6,830 nt of DNA from Actinomycetes bacterium (GTDB lineage: Bacteria; Actinomycetota; Actinomycetes; Actinomycetales; Cellulomonadaceae), in NCBI GenBank assembly GCA_023389545.1, contig JAEWEI010000149.1, positions 1 to 6,830 of the forward strand. The letters are read 5' to 3'. The notes below the pieces were generated by a model. That model searched no databases. It was not told the origin of the DNA and saw only the letters and a program-made list of their open reading frames with translations. Below, one piece after another: positions 1-4,657 of this stretch. Position numbers and translations under genes: made by a program. Every line of letters begins with the position of its first letter. The stretch's first letter is position 1.

Positions 1-539
1 CGCCCCAGCACCACCGCGGTGCGGGCCGCCTCCACGGTGGCGGACATCGCGACGAGCACCAGGTCCTCGCGCAGGTGCGCGCGCACGTCGACGAGCAGCG
101 CCTGCGCCAGGTCGGCGTCCAGGCCCCGCTCATGGCACTCGTCGAGCACCACGGCGCCCACGCCGGGCAGCTCCGGGTCGCGTTGCAGTCGCCGCAGCAG
201 CACGCCCGTGGTGACGACCTCGATCCGCGTGGCGGCGCTGCTGCGTCGCTCGCCGCGCACCGCATAGCCGACCGTCTGGCCGACGGGCTCCCCGAGCAGG
301 GTCGCGAGCCGCTGCGCCGCGGCCCTGGCCGCCAGGCGGCGCGGCTGGGTGACGATGACGCGCCCTTGCACTGCCATGGCGAGAGCGGGCGGCGCCAGGG
401 TCGTCTTGCCCGCGCCCGGCGCTGCCTGCACCACTGCTGTGCCGTGCGCCCTGACGGCGTCCATGAGCGCCGGCAGGCTCCCGGCCACCGGGAGGGCCGG
501 CGGGTTGGCGAGCAGCCGGGCGAGCGGGTCGTGGGGCAC
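1..539 (-). CDS. hrpB: ATP-dependent helicase HrpB, N-terminal part (runs off left edge)
   Basis: A DExH-box (superfamily 2) RNA helicase of the HrpB type, expected to use ATP to remodel RNA in the cytoplasm; its exact substrate in actinobacteria is not established. Only the first 179 codons are present. Motifs seen, numbered from the GTG start: Walker A/motif I APGAGKTT (40-47), motif Ia QPRR (65-68), a VTTG block (109-112), motif II DECHER (133-138) followed by GLDADL, and motif III SAT (166-168). The second RecA domain and C-terminal HrpB domain lie outside the window. The reading frame opens at 569; the first usable start in it is GTG at 539, with a weak GAGG about 12 nt upstream. The protein then begins VPHDPLARLL, leading into a PALPVAGSLPAL segment that resembles actinobacterial HrpB N-termini. 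It lies 77 bp downstream of the lipoprotein gene on the same strand. An ATG at 573 is out of frame and is not the start. Confidence 0.9.
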   Translation of the reverse strand, partial: MPHDPLARLLANPPALPVAGSLPALMDAVRAHGTAVVQAAPGAGKTTLAPPALAMAVQGRVIVTQPRRLAARAAAQRLATLLGEPVGQTVGYAVRGERRSSAATRIEVVTTGVLLRRLQRDPELPGVGAVVLDECHERGLDADLAQALLVDVRAHLREDLVLVAMSATVEAARTAVVLG

Positions 540-563
540 ACGTGAAGTCTGCCTCGTGTGCCA

Positions 564-597
564 CTGTGCTCATGGCGCCGCTGTGCTGATGGCGCCG
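564..597. repeat. 17-bp tandem direct repeat, two copies
   Basis: Two adjacent 17-bp units, CTGTGCTCATGGCGCCG (564-580) and CTGTGCTGATGGCGCCG (581-597), match at 16 of 17 positions. Each contains the palindrome GGCGCC, at 574-579 and 591-596. The two palindromes could pair with each other as a 6-bp stem with an 11-nt loop. The repeat lies in the short gap between the stop of the lipoprotein gene and the start of hrpB, about 25 nt upstream of the hrpB GTG. It could be a replication-slippage duplication, a pair of protein-binding sites, or a weak terminator for the lipoprotein gene; the sequence does not decide between these. Confidence 0.75.
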
Positions 598-616
598 CTG
601 CGGTGTGACGTCCGGC

Positions 617-1579
617 TCAGCCGTCGGGCCAGCCGCACGCCTCGCCGATGAAGGCGTGCAGCGCGGCCCGGGCGTCGTCGGGCAGCGGCAGGTAGAACAC
701 CGCCTGCGGCACGCCGTCCACGCTCGCGCGCACGGGCATCTGCCAGCCGCGCTTGTCCTCGGCGACGGCGTGCGGGTCGCAGCGCGCCGGCACGGCGTCG
801 AGCGTGGCCGTGGCCGGCCCATCGGCCGTGTTGTCGAGGCCCAGGTCCCACTGCGGGCCGGCGGCGGGTGACAGGAGCGTGGTCGGGTCCACGCCGGTCA
901 CTGTGACAGCCGGCCCCTCGGGCACCGGGTCGAGGCGCAGCGTGAGCCGGGCCCGCAAGCCCGCGGGACCGTCGACGACGTCGAGGGCGGACCACGACAG
1001 GGCTGCGCCGCGGGCGACCGCGGCCGCCGCGCAGCCCTCCGCCCACCGGGACGCCAGCACCTGGTCGGGGTCCGCCAGGGCGTCGAGGCGGTGGGAGATC
1101 ACGGCCCCCGACTCCGCGCCGCCGGCGCCCACATGGAGCGTGAGGACGTCGACGGGCGGCTGCTCCCCACCCTCGCACCGTGGCTCGCCGAGCCGCATCC
1201 TGACGTCCATCTCGCCGCCCGAGCCGACGACCACGGGGCCCAGCGACACGGCGGGCGTCGACCAGCGATCGCCGGAGATCTGCGCGGACGACACCGCCAG
1301 GTCCTCGCCGGTCTCGTTGACCACGTGCGCCCGCACGATCCCCTCGCCCCACTCGACCCGCGCCTGCCGGATCTCCACGCCGACGCCGGGCGGCAGTGGC
1401 CGCGGGGACAGGCCGGGCATGGTGATCGCCGTGGGGCGGGCGGCGGGGGCTGACGCCGCTGCCGTGGGGCTCGGAGCAGCCGGCGCCGGTGGCCCAGACG
1501 GGGCGCAGGCGGCCAGGCTCGCCACCGCCCCGATGAGCAGCGCGCACCCGCACGCGCGTGCCCAGCCCCCGATCCCCAT
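617..1579 (-). CDS. Putative lipoprotein of unknown function with two related halves
   Basis: 320 aa, function not recognised. The N-terminus looks like a lipoprotein signal: a short n-region with R8, a hydrophobic stretch (about 9-24) and lipobox LAAC with the modifiable cysteine at 25. A Pro/Ala/Ser/Thr-rich linker follows to about residue 64, so the protein is expected to be anchored outside the membrane. The rest reads as beta-rich with no membrane segment and no enzymatic motif I know. Four more cysteines, C135, C183, C267 and C315, form two pairs, each 48 residues apart and each opening with Arg-Cys. I infer two copies of one domain, each perhaps closed by a disulfide. The C-terminal segment with RCDPHAVAEDKRG recalls uncharacterised actinobacterial secreted proteins, from memory only. 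The start is uncertain: ATG 1579 gives a compact signal peptide, while in-frame ATG 1633 would add 18 residues and reach close to the divergent PPOX gene. Neither has a well-spaced ribosome binding site. Confidence 0.8.
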   Translation of the reverse strand: MGIGGWARACGCALLIGAVASLAACAPSGPPAPAAPSPTAAASAPAARPTAITMPGLSPRPLPPGVGVEIRQARVEWGEGIVRAHVVNETGEDLAVSSAQISGDRWSTPAVSLGPVVVGSGGEMDVRMRLGEPRCEGGEQPPVDVLTLHVGAGGAESGAVISHRLDALADPDQVLASRWAEGCAAAAVARGAALSWSALDVVDGPAGLRARLTLRLDPVPEGPAVTVTGVDPTTLLSPAAGPQWDLGLDNTADGPATATLDAVPARCDPHAVAEDKRGWQMPVRASVDGVPQAVFYLPLPDDARAALHAFIGEACGWPDG

Positions 1580-1642
1580 TCCTGCATCGTGCCGCCCGGT
1601 CTGCTCGCGCGCGCGGGGCTCGCCGCGGGGCATCCTGGCCTG

Positions 1643-2071
1643 ATGGACGCCGACGAGTGCCGCCGACGGCTCGGGGCCGCCGACCACGCCTACCTGGCCA
1701 CGACCGGGTCCGACGCCGCGCCGCACATCGTGCCGGTGGCGCACGCCCTCGTCGACGACCAGGTGATGCTCGTCGTCGACGACAAGCCCAAGCGCACGCG
1801 CGCGCTGCGGCGACTGCGCAACATCGCCGAGAACCCGCGGGTGTGCCTGCTGGTCGACGCCTACCAGGACGACTGGACGCGCCTGTGGTGGGTCCGGGCC
1901 GACGCGCACGCCGAGGTGGTGGCGGGCGGGCCGCGCCACCATGCCGCGGTGGACGCCCTGGCCCTGCGCTACCCCGCCTACCGCGACCGTCGGCCGACCG
2001 GGCCGGTGATCGTGGCACGGGTGGACCGGTGGACGGGCTGGTCCGCGTCAGGCGGCGCGAGCCCCCGGTGA
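1643..2071 (+). CDS. PPOX-class oxidoreductase, Rv0121-type, probably F420-dependent
   Basis: 142 aa, a single split-barrel domain of the pyridoxamine 5'-phosphate oxidase-like superfamily. Recognisable blocks are AYLATTGSDAAPHIVPVAHA (16-35), VVDDKPKRTRALRRLRNIAE (44-63), then NPRV (64-67), the DDWTRLWWVRAD block (76-87), and near the C-terminus GPVIVARVDRWTGWSA. This order and the WTRLWWVR and RWTGWSA blocks match my recollection of the TIGR03668 group (Rv0121-like, probable F420-dependent). Members are small cytoplasmic dimers binding a deazaflavin or flavin; substrates are mostly unknown, so the cofactor is an inference from family. ATG 1643 puts residue 1 just before the barrel. A GTG at 1589 would add a meaningless 18-residue extension overlapping the divergent promoter space. 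No strong Shine-Dalgarno is visible. It is divergent from the lipoprotein gene (63 bp apart) and 51 bp upstream of idi on the same strand, so the two may be cotranscribed. Confidence 0.88.
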   Translation: MDADECRRRLGAADHAYLATTGSDAAPHIVPVAHALVDDQVMLVVDDKPKRTRALRRLRNIAENPRVCLLVDAYQDDWTRLWWVRADAHAEVVAGGPRHHAAVDALALRYPAYRDRRPTGPVIVARVDRWTGWSASGGASPR

Positions 2072-2087
2072 CGCGGCGCGCCGGGCG

Positions 2088-2115
2088 CCATGCCCATCAG
2101 GCTCACGTGGCATGG
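2088..2115 (+). other. Inverted repeat just upstream of the idi start
   Basis: CCATGCC (2088-2094) and GGCATGG (2109-2115) are perfect 7-bp inverted arms around a 14-nt loop. They end 7 nt before the chosen idi ATG at 2123. The left arm contains the alternative in-frame ATG at 2090. In mRNA the stem would sit next to the weak AGGG at 2118-2121 and could affect initiation. Seven base pairs in such GC-rich sequence may be chance. Confidence 0.35.
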
Positions 2116-2122
2116 TCAGGGC

Positions 2123-2698
2123 ATGTCCGACGCCTCCCGCGCACCGCGCCCGTCCAGCCAGCCCGAGTTCGAGGAGCGGGTGGTGCTGCTCGACGAGGCC
2201 GCGAACCCGATCGGCTCCGCGCCCAAGGCGACGGTGCACACGACGGCCACGCCGCTGCACCTCGCGTTCTCCTGCTACGTCTTCGACACGGACGGGCTGC
2301 TGCTGATGACCCGGCGCGCGCTCGACAAGCTGACCTTCCCCGGTGTGTGGACGAACTCGTGCTGCGGCCACCCGGGGCCGGGCGAGCCGATCGAGACGGC
2401 GATCCGCCGGCGCCTGCGCTCCGAGCTGGGCATCACCGACGTGGACGGCTTGCGGCCGGTGATCCCCGGATTCCGCTACCGCGCCGTCATGGACAACGGG
2501 CTCGTCGAGAACGAGATCTGCCCGGTGTACGCCGCTGTGGCGCCCGCGGGCGTCACCGTGGAGCCCGATCCCACGGAGGTCGAGGAGCACCGGTGGGTGG
2601 ACTTCGACGAGTTCCGCCGCCTGGCGCGGATCCCCGGGGAGATCAGCCCGTGGGCCACGCTCCAGGTCGCCGACCCCGCGCCGTGGGCGGCCCTGTAG
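2123..2698 (+). CDS. idi: Isopentenyl-diphosphate delta-isomerase, type I
   Basis: Converts isopentenyl diphosphate to dimethylallyl diphosphate, the starter for isoprenoids such as menaquinone side chains, carotenoids and polyprenyl carriers; cytoplasmic and metal-dependent. 191 aa, Nudix fold, near the family's usual size. Aligned by eye to E. coli Idi, the catalytic residues are present: C81 in TNSCCGHP (E. coli C67) and E131 in VENEICPVY (E. coli E116). The metal-ligand candidates are H39, H46, H83, E129 and E131. The stretches KATVH, PLHLAFS, FPGVWTNSCCGH and PGFRYRAVMDNG are typical, and SPWA near the end matches the SPW motif. ATG 2123 is preferred because actinobacterial homologues carry a short N-terminal tail before ERVVLL; ATG 2090 would add 11 residues. 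Neither start has a well-spaced ribosome binding site: AGGG ends one base before ATG 2123. It follows the PPOX gene by 51 bp. No carotenoid genes are in the window to indicate a dedicated pathway. Confidence 0.96.
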   Translation: MSDASRAPRPSSQPEFEERVVLLDEAANPIGSAPKATVHTTATPLHLAFSCYVFDTDGLLLMTRRALDKLTFPGVWTNSCCGHPGPGEPIETAIRRRLRSELGITDVDGLRPVIPGFRYRAVMDNGLVENEICPVYAAVAPAGVTVEPDPTEVEEHRWVDFDEFRRLARIPGEISPWATLQVADPAPWAAL

Positions 2699-2710
2699 CC
2701 CTGCGCTGGC

Positions 2711-2751
2711 CTCGAGGGTGGCGTCGAGCCCTGGACGGGCCCACCCTCGGG
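2711..2751 (+). terminator. Candidate hairpin terminator or attenuator after idi
   Basis: CGAGGGTGG (2713-2721) pairs perfectly with CCACCCTCG (2741-2749). A T-G wobble (2712/2750) and a C-G pair (2711/2751) extend it outward. Inside, GCCC (2728-2731) pairs with GGGC (2737-2740) around a 5-nt loop, leaving a 6-nt bulge on the left. It begins 12 nt after the idi stop. No T-tract follows, which is common for candidate terminators in GC-rich actinobacteria. It could end the PPOX-idi transcript or partly uncouple the downstream VOC gene. Confidence 0.5.
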
Positions 2752-2813
2752 ACGCAGAATCGAGGCAGCGGGACACCAGGCCTCTCGTGGGACGGGCCTC
2801 CCGTGCGGCGGAC

Positions 2814-2817
2814 GGAG
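2814..2817 (+). promoter_or_regulatory. Ribosome binding site that sets the VOC gene start
   Basis: GGAG lies 5 nt upstream of the GTG at 2823. This favours that GTG over in-frame codons further upstream (from 2718), which would begin inside the hairpin after idi and add a low-complexity Arg-rich tail. Confidence 0.65.
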
Positions 2818-2822
2818 CCCTT

Positions 2823-3173
2823 GTGGACCTCTCCAACGTGATCCTGCGCCTGGTGGTCACTGACCTTCCCACCTCGACGCTCTGGTACCAGCGGCTGCTG
2901 GGCGTCGACCCGATGGAGCCGGACGACGGCGCCTCCGTCTTCGTGCTGACACCGACTGCTGTGCTGCACCTGGTGGAGGAGGACGAGCTGACCAGCACCG
3001 CGCCGGGCTGCGGGCTGACCCTGCGGGTCCCCGACCTCGCCGGCGCCCTCGCCGAGGTGGACGGGCTGGGGATCCCGCGCACCGAGGTGGTGACGCTCGG
3101 CGAGAACGCCGGGATGTTCACGCTCCAGGACCCCGATGGCCGGGAGGTCGCCGTCCTGCAGATCGCGGCCTGA
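2823..3173 (+). CDS. VOC superfamily protein (glyoxalase/bleomycin-resistance/dioxygenase fold)
   Basis: 116 aa, a single vicinal-oxygen-chelate domain made of two beta-alpha-beta-beta-beta halves. The first half opens VILRLVVTDLPTSTLWYQRLLG (two stretches within 6-27), the usual strand, then helix with WYxxLLG. It continues through SVFVLTPTAVLHLVEE (38-53). The second half starts at about residue 63 with GLTLRVPDLAGALAEV and ends MFTLQDPDGREVAVLQ, the standard VOC C-terminal signature. The fold supports metal-dependent enzymes and also drug-binding proteins, so substrate and metal use cannot be given. H49 falls where VOC metal ligands often lie, but I cannot confirm a full metal site. Start: GTG 2823, with GGAG 5 nt upstream. 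It is 124 bp downstream of idi, separated by a hairpin, and convergent with the sigma gene, with only 29 bp between stops. Confidence 0.87.
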   Translation: MDLSNVILRLVVTDLPTSTLWYQRLLGVDPMEPDDGASVFVLTPTAVLHLVEEDELTSTAPGCGLTLRVPDLAGALAEVDGLGIPRTEVVTLGENAGMFTLQDPDGREVAVLQIAA

Positions 3174-3202
3174 TCCGCGGCCCCCGCCCCCTGCGCGAGC
3201 CG

Positions 3203-4270
3203 TCAGTCCAAGTAGTCCCGCAGCACCTGCGACCGCGACGGGTGCCGGAGCTTGGACATGGTCTTGGACTCGATCTGGCGGATCCGCTCACGCGTCACGC
3301 CGTACACCGCGCCGATCTCGTCGAGGGTCCGCACGCGTCCGTCGGCCAGGCCGAACCGCAAGGACACGACCCCGGCCTCACGCTCCGACAGGGTGTCGAG
3401 CACGCCGTGCAGTTGGTCGCGGAGCAGCCGGAACTGGACCATGTCGGCAGGCGCGATCGCCTCGGAGTCCTCGATGAGGTCGCCGAACTCGGACTCCCCC
3501 GCCTCGCCCAGCGGCGCCTGCAGCGAGATCGGGTCGCGCGCGTGCTTGAGGGCGGACTCCACCTTCTCGGGTGTGAGGTCGAACTCGGCCGCCGTCTCCT
3601 CGACGGTGGGCTCGCGGCCGAGCTCCTGGATCATCTGCTTCTGCCAGCGCGTGAGCTTGTTGATGAGCTCGACCATGTGCACGGGGATGCGGATGGTCCG
3701 CGACTGGTCGGCCATCGCGCGCGTGATCGACTGGCGGATCCACCACGTGGCGTAGGTGGAGAATTTGAAGCCCTTGGTGTAATCGAACTTCTCCACGGCC
3801 CGGATCAGGCCCCCATTCCCCTCCTGGATGAGGTCGAGGAATGGCATGCCGCGCCCGGTGTACCGCTTGGCGATGGACACGACGAGCCGCAGATTCGCCT
3901 CGAGGAGGTGGTTCTTGGCGCGGCGCCCGTCTTGGGCGAGCCATTCGAGCTCGCGTCGCGTCGCGCGCGTGGGCAGGTCCGGGTTCTCCAGCAGGTGGGT
4001 CGCGTACATGCCCACCTCGACGCGCCCGCCCAGCTCGACCTCCTGCACGGCGTCGAGCAGCTTGACCCGCCCGATGAGGCGGAGGTAATCCTTGACCGGG
4101 TCGGCCGAGGCCCCCGCTGTGAGCACCACGGGCGCGGGGTCGTCCTCCGCGGGCTGGTCCGAGAGCACGTACTCGTGCGCGCTCTCGTCGAGCTCGCCGA
4201 CACCCTGCGCCGCCACCGCCGTGGCGGCCGCCGTCTCCGTGCCGCTCGCCTCAACCAGCGCGATGCCCAT
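3203..4270 (-). CDS. RNA polymerase sigma-70 factor, primary/group 2 type (SigA/HrdB-like)
   Basis: 355 aa; directs RNA polymerase to -35/-10 promoters. Region 1.2 starts at [16 protein letters not shown] (57-72). Region 2 runs from about 118 to 190, with the core-binding segment [18 protein letters not shown] (146-163) and the -10 recognition segment [20 protein letters not shown] (170-189). Region 3 follows from [14 protein letters not shown] (194-207) to about 275. Region 4 (about 285-345) carries the -35-binding helix-turn-helix [20 protein letters not shown] (315-334), and the protein ends [15 protein letters not shown], standard for actinobacterial SigA/HrdB. Oddities: the N-terminus is short (56 residues before region 1.2), with no long acidic or Lys/Ala-rich extension. 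An upstream in-frame stop near 4295 shows this is not a start-calling error. G153 sits where Leu or Ile is usual, and S181 and S190 replace the usual alanines. It could be the sole housekeeping sigma or a second, group 2 (SigB/Hrd-like) factor, so I give no symbol. AAAGGGG lies 8 nt before the ATG. Confidence 0.93.
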   Translation of the reverse strand: MGIALVEASGTETAAATAVAAQGVGELDESAHEYVLSDQPAEDDPAPVVLTAGASADPVKDYLRLIGRVKLLDAVQEVELGGRVEVGMYATHLLENPDLPTRATRRELEWLAQDGRRAKNHLLEANLRLVVSIAKRYTGRGMPFLDLIQEGNGGLIRAVEKFDYTKGFKFSTYATWWIRQSITRAMADQSRTIRIPVHMVELINKLTRWQKQMIQELGREPTVEETAAEFDLTPEKVESALKHARDPISLQAPLGEAGESEFGDLIEDSEAIAPADMVQFRLLRDQLHGVLDTLSEREAGVVSLRFGLADGRVRTLDEIGAVYGVTRERIRQIESKTMSKLRHPSRSQVLRDYLD

Positions 4271-4298
4271 GGACCAGACCCCTTTCGAAGAGAATCAC

Positions 4299-4315
4299 CG
4301 CCGCGACGCGCGGCG
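4299..4315 (-). other. Hairpin in the sigma gene 5' leader
   Basis: CGCCGCG (4299-4305) and CGCGGCG (4309-4315) are perfect 7-bp arms around a 3-nt loop. The stem ends 28 nt upstream of the sigma ATG and 13 nt before its ribosome binding site. It would be a stable structure in the sigma mRNA leader if transcription starts further upstream, as the candidate promoter suggests. Any role is inference. Confidence 0.45.
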
Positions 4316-4387
4316 TGCATGCGCCTGTGGCCAACGGGGGCGTCCGAAGAACGTCACCGGGCGCGCAAATCCTCGTCGTGGGACGGG

Positions 4388-4462
4388 CCGCAATGCCTGT
4401 TGATGATAACACAGCGGAAAAGAGCGGCATTGTTCGCCGCATTTCTGTGGCCCTGATTGCGG
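4388..4462. repeat. Nested inverted repeats around the candidate sigma promoter
   Basis: Three overlapping inverted repeats lie here: CAATGCC (4391-4397) with GGCATTG (4426-4432); CCGCAAT (4388-4394) with ATTGCGG (4456-4462); and GCGGC (4424-4428) with GCCGC (4436-4440) around 7 nt. The first pair flanks the candidate -10, one arm over the -35 position and the other over the predicted start site. That arrangement suits an operator for a dimeric regulator or a foldback in DNA. The arms are short, so chance is possible. Confidence 0.4.
4403..4411 (-). promoter_or_regulatory. Candidate extended -10 promoter for the sigma gene
   Basis: On the minus strand TGT is followed directly by TATCAT (4411 to 4403), an extended -10 (TGn plus a TAnnnT hexamer). 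It lies in the most AT-rich patch of the intergenic region. Transcription would start near 4396, giving a leader of about 126 nt. The position for a -35 at 17-bp spacing reads AATGCC, a poor match, consistent with dependence on the extended -10. Predicted by eye only. Confidence 0.4.
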
Positions 4463-4522
4463 AGTGGCAACAAATGTGCCCGGCACGCATTCTCGCGGGT
4501 GGCGCGCGTGGGCGCCCGCCAG

Positions 4523-4547
4523 GCGGCCGCTCGTCGACGGCGGCCGC
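4523..4547 (+). other. Strong hairpin from twin GCGGCCGC sites upstream of the ABC gene
   Basis: GCGGCCGC occurs at 4523-4530 and again at 4540-4547, separated by 9 nt. Since each copy is palindromic, the two can pair as an 8-bp all-GC stem. With a one-base bulge (T4531), CG (4532-4533) can pair with CG (4538-4539), leaving a TCGA loop. It ends 93 nt before the ABC ribosome binding site. It could be an attenuator or transcription insulator in the ABC leader if the promoter lies upstream of it. Confidence 0.5.
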
Positions 4548-4640
4548 GCCGGGGCGCGGGCGGGCCCGGCACGTCAGAGCGACGCAGCACAATGGCTGTC
4601 CCCCGCTGTCCGTCCGCGCCCTCGCGCGCCCGCCATCCGC

Positions 4641-4646
4641 AAGGAG
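4641..4646 (+). promoter_or_regulatory. Ribosome binding site that sets the ABC exporter start
   Basis: AAGGAG, a near-complete Shine-Dalgarno, lies 11 nt upstream of GTG 4658. This favours GTG 4658 over in-frame ATG 4592 (which has no such site) or the open frame from 4457. Confidence 0.65.
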
Positions 4647-4657
4647 TCCCCTCCACC

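Larger units (their letters stand above)
4271..4657. other. Divergent intergenic region between the sigma and ABC exporter genes
   Basis: 387 bp with no gene I can support. From the left it holds the sigma ribosome binding site (AAAGGGG on the minus strand, 4279-4285), a leader hairpin (4299-4315), an unusually AT-rich patch around 4390-4480 with a candidate minus-strand promoter and nested inverted repeats, then very GC-rich sequence with a strong hairpin (4523-4547) and the ABC gene's AAGGAG at 4641-4646. A frame continuous with the ABC gene stays open from 4457, but its translation is Arg/Ala-rich low complexity. I could not identify a convincing plus-strand promoter for the ABC gene. Confidence 0.7.

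Noticed and set aside
130..573. ATG at 573 (MSTVAHEADF) as an alternative or frameshifted hrpB start
   Set aside because: The frame is offset from hrpB by one base and turns into Arg/Gly-rich nonsense. The hrpB frame has its own GTG at 539 and intact helicase motifs, so no frameshift is needed.
570..2018. Minus-strand open frame spanning the lipoprotein and PPOX genes
   Set aside because: Its translation is Arg/Gly/Ala-rich and has no domain; both genes it overlaps have clear protein features in other frames.
3174..3202. Possible shared terminator between the VOC and sigma stops
   Set aside because: The 29-bp gap is GC-rich but I could not find a clear hairpin there.
3242..4456. Plus-strand open frame (404 codons) opposite the sigma gene
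   Set aside because: It is antisense to a complete sigma-70 protein, its translation is low-complexity, and nothing supports it as coding.
4457..4657. N-terminal extension of the ABC exporter from 4457 or ATG 4592
   Set aside because: The added residues are Arg/Ala/Pro-rich without similarity to exporters, and a good AAGGAG precedes GTG 4658.
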